Positions 1-8,554 of a stretch of DNA of 18,828 bases are shown one piece after another (positions within the stretch are counted from its first letter, which is position 1; each line of letters begins with the position of its first letter). The notes beneath the pieces were generated by a model that had not been told where the DNA came from, searched no databases, and saw only the letters and a list, made by a program, of their open reading frames with translations. This DNA is from Smittium mucronatum (lineage: Eukaryota; Kickxellomycota; Harpellomycetes; Harpellales; Legeriomycetaceae): positions 1 to 18,828 of the forward strand of contig LSSL01005054.1 in the NCBI GenBank assembly GCA_001953115.1. The letters run 5' to 3'. Both the position numbers and the translations under genes were made by a program.

Positions 1-238
1 ATACGCTTTTAGCTGCTTCAAAAGCACCGCGTCCTTCATCTTTAAATTGGGCCCAACTCATCCCAACCTTTTTGTCTGATCCCATGGAGCAGAGTTTTTT
101 GAGCTTCTGTTGTGGCGTTCCGTCCAAAAGATGTCTAATCGAAACTTCCACATTATCAGTGTCATCTGGTTTAGTTTATTTTGGTAGATTCATACGCTCA
201 TTAGCTTTATAACCCGTATTTCTTCTTTGCTGAGGCTT
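1..238 (-). pseudogene. Unidentified coding-like fragment joined to a retroelement piece, runs off the left edge
   Basis: Read on the minus strand in the same frame as the reverse transcriptase fragment to its right, this stretch encodes residues unlike a reverse transcriptase (KPQQRRNTGYKANERMNLPK). It then has a TAA at 176-178 and stays open for about 58 codons to the window edge. The open part includes the segments LLDGTPQQKLKKLC and GMSWAQFKDEGRGAFEAAK. G+C here is clearly higher than in the spacer at 601-1024, which supports a coding origin. I do not recognise the protein. It could be a gag or ORF1 portion of another retroelement, or a host gene piece carried along or interrupted. The stop codon and the abrupt junction near 238/239 suggest it is not a working gene, but the part beyond position 1 is unseen. 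Confidence 0.45.
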
Positions 239-600
239 TTGTTCTTTTGCAATCATTTTATATTTTTCGCTGATGGCTGAAGGTTTATTGGCTAGAACTT
301 TGGCCAGAATTTTTATAAATGTTGGTATAAGTGAAATTCCGTGGTAGTTGTTAGGGTCACTAAGATTCCCTTTTTTGGGGACGGGTACCACGATACTGGT
401 CGACATTATTTCAGGAATGTTCCCGGTGTCCCAAATACTTTTTGAAATTTTGAAAACTATCTTGGCCATTTTCGAAGTAGGTGAAATTTCTGATTTTACC
501 AGTTTCCATACTTCATTGGGGATTCCATCGGTCTCAGATGAAAAAAGCTAGGGAAGCGAAAATTTTAACCGTCTGAAATTAGCAGAAGGGATGTCATTCT
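239..600 (-). pseudogene. Degenerate non-LTR (LINE-type) reverse transcriptase fragment
   Basis: Minus-strand translation gives, in order, DGIPNEVWKLV (about 524 down to 495), WDTGNIPEIM, a VVPVPKKG motif, a DPNNYHGISLI motif, then LAKVLANK and MIAKEQ. This series is the N-terminal fingers part of reverse transcriptases of non-LTR retrotransposons: substrate selection loop, the PIPKKG-type strand and the NYRGISL-type motif. An in-frame TAG at 548-550 breaks the frame upstream. The AGF(R) residues that normally follow AKEQ are missing and replaced by unrelated sequence. The catalytic YADD region, endonuclease and RNase H are absent. It is therefore a short dead remnant. The ATG at 467-469 lies inside the domain and is not a real start. 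The left boundary near 600 is approximate, since similarity fades there. Confidence 0.8.
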
Positions 601-1024
601 TAAAATTTAGTATATCAATGGATAAAACGCATAAAATAATTAATAAATATTTAAAATATACAGCAAAATTAGATTAAAAAAGCCTAGAATACTCATAATG
701 AATGAGCTCGTTTATTTACAGACAAGATCAAACATTTTCTAAAAAGAATAATTTGGATTTTACTTGAATATATTTATAAAGTAAAAGAAAAAATTTTAAA
801 AAGAAAAGGGTAATTGTAGTCTAAAAAAAGGCCGCCCTCAACCATAAAAGCATAAAAGGTATAAAAAAATATATAAATTTGAAAGAAAGAAGCGTATACC
901 CAAATAAAAACCGTGAAAATCTAGATTGGACATTTAGATGTATATTCGTACATTAAATAGACATAATCCATTTTTTGGTTATGGTTCTACAATTAAAAAG
1001 AGTGAAGAGGAGATTTCCAATAAA
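601..1024. other. AT-rich spacer containing the tricalbin 3' untranslated region
   Basis: This stretch has no open frame worth annotating and is poor in G+C. Read on the minus strand it follows the tricalbin stop codon, so its right part should be the 3' UTR, probably down to around 690-700. The left part separates the gene from the retroelement debris. The two end in the same direction, so there is no convergent gene conflict. Confidence 0.6.
711..716 (-). terminator. Candidate polyadenylation signal AATAAA of the tricalbin gene
   Basis: TTTATT on the plus strand reads AATAAA on the minus strand, about 310 bases after the tricalbin stop. It is the only exact AATAAA on that strand that I noted between the stop and the retroelement. 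About 30 bases further along the transcript a T-rich stretch (GGCTTTTTTAATC) could serve as downstream element. In such AT-rich DNA the hexamer can occur by chance. Confidence 0.35.
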
Positions 1025-4000
1025 CTACTTTCTAAACTTTAACAGGCTTCTGGTTATAGAATTTGTACTAGTTCTTCGCCCAGAACTATTGCCAATAGAA
1101 CCTGCCCCGTTTCTGGAATTGTTTTCTAGATCACCCAAAAAACTGCTAGAGTCAAGGAGTGATGAGTTATCATTTGAACCACTCATTTGGCCCATTATAG
1201 AATTTTTGTTAAATTCCAATGATATATTTAAGCGGCCTTTATCGCTTTCAACTGTACGCTTTACTGAAGCAGAATTTCCCAAAGTCTCAGCAAGTCCCGA
1301 CTTCAGAATGGAGTGAATATCCAATTGTTCAGAACATAAAGTCTTGTTTTCTCCAAATCTGACAAATTCCATCAATGATACATCTAAAACAGGCCTAGAC
1401 CCCGAAAGTATAGGGATTAAGAATTCTTCGTTGAACGTATGATCAACACCCTTCTTTGAAACTTTGGATTTATAAATTTGTTTCATATTCATACTTAATG
1501 AAACAAAGCAAGCCTTTTCTTTTACTGCAAGCTCGAAATCCATTACAGTAACAACCAGATTACCAGAGGTACTAAAACTTTCTTCTTGTAAAGGTCTGAG
1601 GGACATTGATGCAGTACTTTCAGGAGATCCTTTTGAACGCCTGTCACCAAACATGTGGAGTTTTCTCCTAGAATCAGAGTTTTGATCATTAGCCGAGGCA
1701 TGAGAATGTAGATCGGATTCTTTAGAATTGGGATTAGAAACTTTGCGGCTTGTTGGGATATCAGAAGATCCCACAAAAGAGGGTGTAGGCAAATTATTCC
1801 CAGTATTATCATTAAGCCCTTCTGAAGCTTCGATGCTTTGAGTATCCATACCATCTAATGTGGTGACACTGGATACTAGATTTTTTGGAGTGTGGTCTCG
1901 GGAAAACCCTATATTTTTGAGATCCCTGAGACCCTTGTGTTCCTTGTGTTCTTTCTTTTCTTTGTGTTCTTTATGCTCTTTGTTTTCCTTTTTTTTTAAG
2001 CCAAACACACCTCCCACCATGTTTATGGCACCAGAGCCTAAAGCCAATGCACCGTCACCAACGAATTTAGCACCCCCGCCAACCAGCTTAACGCCACTGG
2101 TTGCACCTCCGGCAACCAATTTAGCACCTCCACCAGCAACAGCAGTCGCACCACCGGCTACAAGCGAGGCCCCAGTACCAACTATCTTCGTGCCACTGCT
2201 TACCAATGAACCTGCAATGTTACTTCCCATTCTCATAATTTTTATTTGGGAATTTACACTGTGGCCAGCGAAAACTATACATAAAGAATTGTCCTTGATA
2301 TCCTGAGATATGTATGATGGCGAAAACAAGAGCTTAATTCTGGCACTGGGTGAGTCAGGGGAATCCTTTGAGCCAAAAAACGGATAATCTTTTTCAACCA
2401 AAACATTTGGTTGTAAATCAGATAGTGGAATATTGACTGATCCAAGTCTTTCATCAGATTGGACTTGATTCCAATCAAAGAAATCTATAGTCAAAGACAT
2501 TGATTTTCTGTTTATTAATTTAATAGTGTTTTTTTCGGACCAGGTAGGAGTCAGAGATTTCTTTTTAACCTCACTCTTATATAGCTTAACACCGTTGATA
2601 ATTATAAAGTAGTAAGGGTCGGATGTACCACTAGAATCGACACCGGGTATTTTTGAAGCTGATACTACTTGTATATTGAGTTTACCGGTATTGGATAAAC
2701 TTTCCTCGGGAGCTAACTTCATATTTTCAGTAGGATCAAATCTAAGTCTTACGATTAGATTACCCAAACCAGAATTCAACTCCAAAGATTCTGGTTTGTA
2801 GGTGTTTACAACGCCTTCTTTGATCAATTCCAATATTGTTTTTTCCACTTTACCAACCAATACAGCATCAGGTCGTCCAGGGACGATGGCCGTCACCTTA
2901 AATGAAATTTTATTCAAGGATATCTCTGGAACGGCACACTGGAAGAATTCTTCAGACCATTCATGATTTGGACCGTTTCTACGTGATATAGAAGTGTTCC
3001 CAACTGGCAGATCAGTAAAATCATCCAAAGTAATAGTTACGGAAACGCCTGGGTAATCTTGTTGTAATCCTTGCAACGAAGTTATCGAAAATGATAACAC
3101 CCCAGAGGTGTAACCAGAGTAGTCAATATCGGGTAATATGGGAAATTTGGAGAATTTCTTATCCTCTCTGGGTTTTGGAACGAGAGAATTGGCATTAGAC
3201 TCATTAGTAGGGCTGGTAGGAGGTGAATTCTGGTTAGAAGGTTGAGTACTTTGATTTACGGGGGTCGGGCTCTGAATGAGGGAATTTTCTGTATTTGAGT
3301 TATCTTGGTCAGTGGGAAAAGAGATGCCTGGAGGCGGGGATAGTGATGTAGAGGGTTGAGGATTTCGGTCATCAGCGTCATATTTATCAAAGTTAATGAC
3401 AGGAATTAAAGTAGCCTTGTACGATAGCTGACCTTTAATCTTCCCTGACCTCAATTTAATATCTGACAATGTGACCTTAGGGGCCAGTTTTTTATAAGAA
3501 AGATCATCTTCGGAAGAGGAAATTTTTTCGCCCAAGAGATCCCTGACGGTAAGGTAGCTATCACCAATGGTTTTGAAACTATTCTGGGTTTTGGAAAGGC
3601 ATTCAATTAAGATTTTTTGGTTTATGCTAGTAACGGGGAAGATTATGGCTTCGTTCCAAGTTGGATTGCAAGTAGTATCGATATAATGAGTTCGACCCAA
3701 TACTTTACCAGATGAAGATAAATTTACATAGGGATTAAGCGAGTTATTTTGAGCTCCATCAGTGGCTCTAAGCTGCTTGCCTTCGAGAACATTAACCTTG
3801 ACTAATCCGATTGGGGGGTTAACAAGCTTTCGAGATTTGACTACTGATGACAATGCTTGAGCATCCATTATTATTGGGCGCCATTTAACTTCAACACGAA
3901 CTTGACCCTTTGACAAGTTAGGGATATTTACCCAATCAGTGCCTACGTCTTTATTTGGGTCAGAGACTTTTCTAGCCTCAATCATATCGGCAAGGTTGAA

Positions 4001-6127
4001 ACTGGCCACGCCTATTCGGCGATCATTATTAGATAAAACAATCGTGACTGTAGAACCCATTTGATCTGCAACAAAGAGTTCTTTCCCTAATTCCCAAACG
4101 GGGGAATCGGATTTTTTGTAGGTAGGACAAACAATAACAGGAGATCTGTTTAAATAGGCAATAGCAGAGACATTCATCTTGCGACCCTGAACTGAATCAG
4201 GTGCCAAATCACGCGCAGCCCTGACATATAACTGTAAAAGACCAGAATTTGATTCCACAGATTCATCGTCTAAGTCTTCATCAAGTTCGGGGGTGGAGGG
4301 AGCTGGGGTGGATGGGGTTTTATCATCTTTAGCCATCTTTGAATCACCGGAGGCAGAATTCTCAGCTAGTATCTTAGCAATTTCATCGTCCCCAGATTTT
4401 GCTTCTGCAGCAATAGCACCAGTGATAGATTTAAGAGCGGCTCGCTTGTCAGAAGGCTTAACTTCAACGGGATAGTACATGGCATTTATACTAAGTTCAC
4501 CAGTACCTTTGTTGTTGTTAAAGAGGGAAATGATCAAATCACCATGATTTTCATTTTCTATTACAATGGATGGATCTAATTCAGCATTACCAATGAAATC
4601 ATCTTTTCCAACAGCGTTCCAATCCCAAACTTCTATACAAATGGGATCAGTGATATTTGGTAGAAGGAAAACATATGTTTCATTCCATACAGGACTAAGA
4701 GTATCTTCTCTTCTGTTGGATTTTATACCCTTTTCAGGTTCGGCACGATTGAAAATTTTAACATATGGATCAGCTTTCCCGAAAGTGTCAGATTTTGGAA
4801 TATTACGGGCACTCTGAATGTTAAAGATAATGATACCAACAGCGCTGGGTATTTGGGCAACGCTCCCATTAATGATAGAATCTAAATCTATGGTGAAATA
4901 ATTTGGAGCATATAACATGGGACCCATAGCACCGTGGACAATACTCATAATGAATTCACGTAAACCGGGGATGTGAGCGATATCAAAACCGAAAGTATTT
5001 CCACCCACGGGTTTTAGAGCAAAATCGATGTCGGGCTTAGTTATAAAAGAAACATCAGCTTTTTTAACATGGGGGAATTGTTGTGTCAAATATAAACGAA
5101 TCTGCATTCTTCCTTTAAATACGATGTTCTCAACAAGGATTGGAAGAGCTGCTCCAATTATACTTGTTCCAACTCTAACTTCAAGAACGATTTTAGGATT
5201 AACTTTGCTAGCAATAAGAGCTCTTGGCATATCAAAGATGTCATTTGGGGTGAATGAGGTTTCCCAGTCCATAACGATGGTGTCCAAATCTTGGACACCA
5301 GTGTGGGTTAAGATACTTTCAACCCTGGGAGCTTTACTACCTAGGGTAAATGTAGATAATTTCAAAGAATTCAGAAATGATGGAGTTTGTTGGTCGAGAA
5401 TTCCAGTTGCGATGTCAACAACAGTAGCGCTTAAAACGGGCTCGTAAATGAGCCAAAATCTAGAAAGGAACTCGTTTATCCAACCGGCGCTTTCGCCTTC
5501 TGTAACCAATTTGTTTTTTTCCAAACCTCTGGTTATATCATCTCTGGCATTTCTCGTGAATCTTGTTATGGAATTACTATACCATTGAACGCCAAAAGTT
5601 AAAGATATGACAAGACCAAAAAAACCAAAACCGAGTTGTGAGGTGATGAAAGTGAATATCATGAGACCAAAGAAGCCTGCACAGTTACGCCACATTCCTG
5701 AACGATCAACGATATCAAGGACCATGTTAACACCATTTAGTTTAGAAGAACGTTTCCCACTATTTGCAGCACCAACTTCTTCCCAGCCAATATCAGACTT
5801 GGACTTAGGCGAAGTAGACTTTTTTTTTGTATCAGAATCATTAGTTTTATCTAAAGAGTGGCCAGTTACAGAGCGAGAAATTGAAATATCGGGATTTAAC
5901 AGAGAGGTATCGCCGTCCTTTTTTAGATAAGAATCATCAACATCTTTAGAGTTTTGGATTTTCTTTTTACGGAAAACGATTACGCCCGTATCAGTACTGA
6001 AATTTGGGTGAGAAAGGGGGATGCTGCTTACAGGAACGCAGGGGATATTTGTGATATTTGAAGGTTCCTCACCAATTGAAGCCAAAAGTTCGGCTTTCGT
6101 GGTAATATTTGTTACCATGTTCGACAT
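1025..6127 (-). CDS. Tricalbin-like ER-plasma membrane tether with SMP domain and multiple C2 domains
   Basis: One uninterrupted frame of 1700 codons ends in TAG at 1025-1027. I start it at the ATG at 6125-6127 (MSNMVTN). The frame extends three codons further to a TTG, but no upstream ATG occurs before an in-frame TAA, so the TTG is not credible.
Domains, approximate residues from that ATG: a Ser/Lys-rich cytosolic N-terminus (1-142); a hydrophobic hairpin of two short membrane segments around a GFGFFG turn (148-181); an SMP lipid-transfer domain (213-429); C2-1 (430-544); C2-like 2 (627-752); C2-like 3 (772-909); a Pro/Ser/Asn-rich linker (915-994); C2-like 4 (1007-1132); C2-5 (1144-1272); a Gly/Ala heptad tract (1312-1375); a Lys/Glu/His tract (1378-1398); C2-like 6 (1520-1642); and a basic tail.
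C2-1 keeps D447, D453, D502 and D510. C2-5 keeps D1164, D1170, D1218 and D1225. The other C2 folds lack this set.
Tricalbins and extended synaptotagmins anchor in cortical ER and bind plasma-membrane phospholipid through C2 domains. The length resembles the longest yeast member (Tcb3) more than Tcb1/2, but I cannot assign a specific paralogue. Domain borders are by eye, and the family call is firm. Confidence 0.96.
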   Translation of the reverse strand: MSNMVTNITTKAELLASIGEEPSNITNIPCVPVSSIPLSHPNFSTDTGVIVFRKKKIQNSKDVDDSYLKKDGDTSLLNPDISISRSVTGHSLDKTNDSDTKKKSTSPKSKSDIGWEEVGAANSGKRSSKLNGVNMVLDIVDRSGMWRNCAGFFGLMIFTFITSQLGFGFFGLVISLTFGVQWYSNSITRFTRNARDDITRGLEKNKLVTEGESAGWINEFLSRFWLIYEPVLSATVVDIATGILDQQTPSFLNSLKLSTFTLGSKAPRVESILTHTGVQDLDTIVMDWETSFTPNDIFDMPRALIASKVNPKIVLEVRVGTSIIGAALPILVENIVFKGRMQIRLYLTQQFPHVKKADVSFITKPDIDFALKPVGGNTFGFDIAHIPGLREFIMSIVHGAMGPMLYAPNYFTIDLDSIINGSVAQIPSAVGIIIFNIQSARNIPKSDTFGKADPYVKIFNRAEPEKGIKSNRREDTLSPVWNETYVFLLPNITDPICIEVWDWNAVGKDDFIGNAELDPSIVIENENHGDLIISLFNNNKGTGELSINAMYYPVEVKPSDKRAALKSITGAIAAEAKSGDDEIAKILAENSASGDSKMAKDDKTPSTPAPSTPELDEDLDDESVESNSGLLQLYVRAARDLAPDSVQGRKMNVSAIAYLNRSPVIVCPTYKKSDSPVWELGKELFVADQMGSTVTIVLSNNDRRIGVASFNLADMIEARKVSDPNKDVGTDWVNIPNLSKGQVRVEVKWRPIIMDAQALSSVVKSRKLVNPPIGLVKVNVLEGKQLRATDGAQNNSLNPYVNLSSSGKVLGRTHYIDTTCNPTWNEAIIFPVTSINQKILIECLSKTQNSFKTIGDSYLTVRDLLGEKISSSEDDLSYKKLAPKVTLSDIKLRSGKIKGQLSYKATLIPVINFDKYDADDRNPQPSTSLSPPPGISFPTDQDNSNTENSLIQSPTPVNQSTQPSNQNSPPTSPTNESNANSLVPKPREDKKFSKFPILPDIDYSGYTSGVLSFSITSLQGLQQDYPGVSVTITLDDFTDLPVGNTSISRRNGPNHEWSEEFFQCAVPEISLNKISFKVTAIVPGRPDAVLVGKVEKTILELIKEGVVNTYKPESLELNSGLGNLIVRLRFDPTENMKLAPEESLSNTGKLNIQVVSASKIPGVDSSGTSDPYYFIIINGVKLYKSEVKKKSLTPTWSEKNTIKLINRKSMSLTIDFFDWNQVQSDERLGSVNIPLSDLQPNVLVEKDYPFFGSKDSPDSPSARIKLLFSPSYISQDIKDNSLCIVFAGHSVNSQIKIMRMGSNIAGSLVSSGTKIVGTGASLVAGGATAVAGGGAKLVAGGATSGVKLVGGGAKFVGDGALALGSGAINMVGGVFGLKKKENKEHKEHKEKKEHKEHKGLRDLKNIGFSRDHTPKNLVSSVTTLDGMDTQSIEASEGLNDNTGNNLPTPSFVGSSDIPTSRKVSNPNSKESDLHSHASANDQNSDSRRKLHMFGDRRSKGSPESTASMSLRPLQEESFSTSGNLVVTVMDFELAVKEKACFVSLSMNMKQIYKSKVSKKGVDHTFNEEFLIPILSGSRPVLDVSLMEFVRFGENKTLCSEQLDIHSILKSGLAETLGNSASVKRTVESDKGRLNISLEFNKNSIMGQMSGSNDNSSLLDSSSFLGDLENNSRNGAGSIGNSSGRRTSTNSITRSLLKFRK
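1934..1996 (-). repeat. Lys/Glu/His low-complexity tract inside the tricalbin
   Basis: The codons read KKKENKEHKEHKEKKEHKEH followed by G, giving a highly charged, mostly basic stretch of 21 residues. It is built from repeated KEH and KEK steps, seen in the DNA as repeats of a CTTTGTGTT-type unit on the plus strand. Directly after the Gly/Ala tract, it could help bind acidic membrane lipids; that role is inference. Such unit repeats are prone to length change between strains. Confidence 0.8.
1997..2194 (-). repeat. Gly/Ala-rich heptad-like tract inside the tricalbin
   Basis: Residues 1312-1377 are built from roughly eight units of the form G-A-x-x-V/L-x-G, for example GTKIVGT, GASLVAG, GATAVAG, GAKLVAG, GAKFVGD, GALALGS and GAINMVG, with occasional extra residues. 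The units share a small-small-x-x-hydrophobic spacing, and Lys recurs in several. A membrane-surface amphipathic or beta-type segment is possible. From general memory, other fungal tricalbins have Gly-rich stretches in a similar C-terminal place, but I cannot check this here. Confidence 0.75.
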
Positions 6128-6143
6128 TTTTGACAAATTTGCC

Positions 6144-6200
6144 CTAGAAACAATATAAGGTTAAGGGTATAAGTAAATGATTGAAAGTATAAAATCTCAC
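6144..6200 (-). other. Candidate 57-base 5'-UTR intron of the tricalbin gene
   Basis: On the minus strand a GTGAGA donor begins at 6200, a CTTAAC branch-like sequence lies at 6165-6160, and a TTTCTAG acceptor ends at 6144. The branch adenosine would sit 17 bases from the acceptor. The next exon would carry only 16 bases before the ATG at 6127. Length, donor, branch and acceptor all match the short introns common in fungi. The intron would lie wholly in the leader and would not change the protein. Transcript data are absent, so this is a prediction. Confidence 0.45.
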
Positions 6201-6246
6201 GAGATGCTAAGAAAATGGAATTTAGAAACTAAAAAAATAAGAGGAG

Positions 6247-6253
6247 TTATATA
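6247..6253 (-). promoter_or_regulatory. TATA-like box upstream of the tricalbin gene
   Basis: The minus strand reads TATATAA here, within CCTTTATATAACTCC, 126 bases upstream of the ATG. A start site about 30 bases downstream would fall near 6220, just before the candidate intron donor at 6200, so the three predictions agree. AT-rich DNA makes chance matches common. Confidence 0.3.
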
Positions 6254-6259
6254 AAGGAA

Positions 6260-7107
6260 GGTCGTTAAAAATAAGCGTTTGAAATAGATAAATAAGTAAG
6301 CCAACAAAAATGAACAAGAAATATCCGAATTGATATAGACTTAGTATGCAGTACTTATTTTAGTGCCACACGAAAAGCGACAATTTTCCGTTTTAGTTAT
6401 CTTATTGAAACCAGGACAATTGAATCAGCGTTTATGATTGGCTGTAATATTATTTGGGCAGATTCATCTTTCTTTGACACAAACAAATACCAAAATAAAT
6501 AGCCATTTATTTGGTCTAGTCAATTCTCATTCCAGAAAATTATATGCACATTTATACGCATTAAAATGAAGCTTATGAATGGACAAGATATCATCCATAC
6601 TCGACTTTTTTTTTCACCATGGAATTGTATGTATTCAAGATTTTTGTCAATTTACGCCCAATCTGCTTTCAAAACAGGATATGTTCGTTTGTTGATCAGC
6701 TTTACCAAACCTTAACACACTACATAACCCAATATGGTTCAGCAGGCTAAATTGCCCCCATAGCTTTTTTTTAATTGAATAACGAAATTTTATTGATCAT
6801 AAATTTTTACCAATAGCTGTTACTCCGAACTTGAATAATCGTTGGTATCTTGTATTTGACTATTATTTATAATTAACCTTTCTAAACTATATGTCATAAC
6901 CTCGTGTTAAGCTTGTCAAAGATTAAAGAGATAAACTGATTGCATCGAATTCCACTTTCTTCAAATTCTACGTTATATTATTGGTTTTGCATTTATCTAT
7001 AGAAGGGGATAATCATATGAGAGCATGGTGTAATCCGTTTTCAAAACTACAGCGTGATAAATTTATAAATTGTATATTTTATAAAAACTGTTGCCTACAT
7101 CCCTCAT
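6260..7107. other. Non-coding upstream region, no gene seen
   Basis: I see no sustained open frame, no tRNA-like A/B box pair and no repeat of note in this stretch. It probably holds the upstream control region of the minus-strand tricalbin gene. G+C is moderate for this window, similar to the rest of the spacer out to about 11 kb. Confidence 0.5.
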
Positions 7108-7272
7108 TTAACCCTCTTAGGACCCAAAAATGGTTGAATTCCACTAGTGGATTTTAACATTCTGCATTCGATGGTAGTAAAAATTAAACCGATAATGGAA
7201 TCTAATTTATTTCAAAATACTAGTGCCAACATATCAATAATCTATTTTTGTATTCCAGCCTTAAAGGGCCAA
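7108..7272. mobile_element. Degraded piggyBac-like MITE (copy A)
   Basis: The element proper spans 7112-7268 (157 bp). The left end is TTAA (7108-7111) followed by CCCTCTTAGG. The right end is CCTTAAAGGG followed by CCAA (7269-7272), where a TTAA target duplicate would be expected, so two bases have probably changed. The terminal inverted repeats match at 8 of 10 positions. Its left end aligns with the right end of the element at 8383-8554 (15 of 21 terminal bases), and its right end aligns with that element's left end (9 of 10, then a shared TACAAAAA). The two are thus related and oppositely oriented. It has no coding capacity. A perfect 12-base palindrome, TCCACTAGTGGA, sits at 7140-7151. 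Confidence 0.55.
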
Positions 7273-8382
7273 CAATGGTTCTTTTACTTATCCAATCGGT
7301 CTCTAATATGCTACTTTTAAATATGTAAAGAATTCCTTCAAAAAAAACTTTTTTTGAATAGAATTTGTGGTGTCTTTTAGAAAAGCTTAAAACTGTTTGT
7401 TAATATTATAAGCACCAGTGGTGAATTAGAACAAGTTTTGAGGCATTAACTTTTGGCATACAGATATATTTTGTAATAGTCCCAATCAAGAACACAAGGA
7501 CCATTCTGTTTTTCAGGAAAACAATGAGCCCACCCCAATAAAAACCTCCCGCGTTTCATCAGCCACAATTCTAAAGATTGATCGATTTCTTTTTCAAGCT
7601 ATTCCGATAATTAAAGAAATAAATAGAACCAATTGGTTGGTTTTTGATTTCTGAAATATAAATTTATTTGCCACAAATATGCTTTACGATTCGATTCGTT
7701 GCAAAAACTATATTTATTCTTAGCTGGAACAAATTCGCTTATTAATATATATATCCTTTTCTGTACATAGATCAGAATATTATTGAGATTTTGTAACAGG
7801 AAAATACTGTTGCTGTTTATTAGAAAGTAATGTAAAAATTGTATCCATTGAATGGAAACTTTTTCGGTTTCAAAAATGTGTTGAATTTCTATTCGTCTAA
7901 TTAATTATTTTCCTTTTAATGAGATTAAAATAAGAAAAATCGATGTTTATTTGAGATTAAGTTTCTCTTGTTGGTGTAAAATTAAATTGCTATTATTCAT
8001 TCCTTGGCCCTGAGAAAATTTACTTGGTAAGCTATGTAGATAAATTATGTCACCAATTTACAGCCAATATTCTTTCTTTCTTTCTTTTCTTACCAATAAA
8101 ATCATCACTTTCTTTTGGCAATGGTGTATTGATTATATAAATCTTTAAGTTTTATCGAGAAAGATTATGAAAAGCATCCAAGGCGAAATTCTCAGGATTC
8201 ATGATAAAAATGATTCAACATTCAAATTCAAGTGATTACTATAACCAATTTCTCTTTCTGAAAACATACTGCTTGTTGATTTTTGTTTAACTATATTCAA
8301 ATAAAAAACCTAGTTGATATTAAATCATACTAAAACATAATATCTGCGAGGTTTTTTTCAAGACCAATCTTTTTTTTACCAT
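7273..8382. other. Non-coding spacer, no gene seen
   Basis: This is an AT-rich stretch between the two MITE copies, with stop codons dense in all frames. Apart from a small TCTT microsatellite I see no structure here. There is no RNA-gene signature that I can support. Confidence 0.5.
8071..8086 (+). repeat. TCTT microsatellite
   Basis: There are four tandem copies of TCTT, followed by an imperfect TTCT. It forms a short pyrimidine run in non-coding spacer, with no function suggested. Confidence 0.7.
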
Positions 8383-8554
8383 TTAACCCTTTCAGGGGCG
8401 ATGGTACAAAAAATGGCTTTCACTTTTCGCTTAATGTTATTATTAGTTTAATTTTATTTGTATACTATTGGGCTGATCATATTTTTGAACCAATTGTAAT
8501 TGTAAATATACGCAAATAGGGACAAGGCACAAATTTGGGCCCGGAAAGGGTTAA
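8383..8554. mobile_element. piggyBac-like MITE with intact TTAA flanks (copy B)
   Basis: The element proper is 8387-8550 (164 bp), flanked on both sides by TTAA (8383-8386 and 8551-8554). The left end reads CCCTTTCAGGGG and the reverse complement of the right end reads CCCTTTCCGGGC, matching at 10 of 12 positions. TTAA target duplication together with ends starting in CCC is the signature of the piggyBac superfamily. The inside has no coding frame, so this would be a non-autonomous miniature element. Related ends occur in copy A at 7108-7272. No transposase is visible in the window, so a source element would have to lie elsewhere in the genome. Confidence 0.7.

Noticed and set aside
975..1316. 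Plus-strand open frame of 113 codons over the 3' end of the tricalbin
   Set aside because: It is an antisense shadow of a well-supported gene, and its sequence resembles no known family. The plus-strand frames at 4293-4475, 4566-4817, 5028-5447 and 5607-5930 were rejected for the same reason.
1860..2306. Plus-strand open frame of 148 codons rich in Pro, Cys and Leu
   Set aside because: It is the antisense of the Gly/Ala and Lys/Glu/His tracts of the tricalbin. Its composition follows from the repeats and it has no independent support.
6128..6136. Tricalbin start at a TTG three codons upstream of the chosen ATG
   Set aside because: A eukaryotic gene of this kind should start at ATG. The first ATG in the frame is at 6125-6127, and no upstream ATG exists before the in-frame stop.
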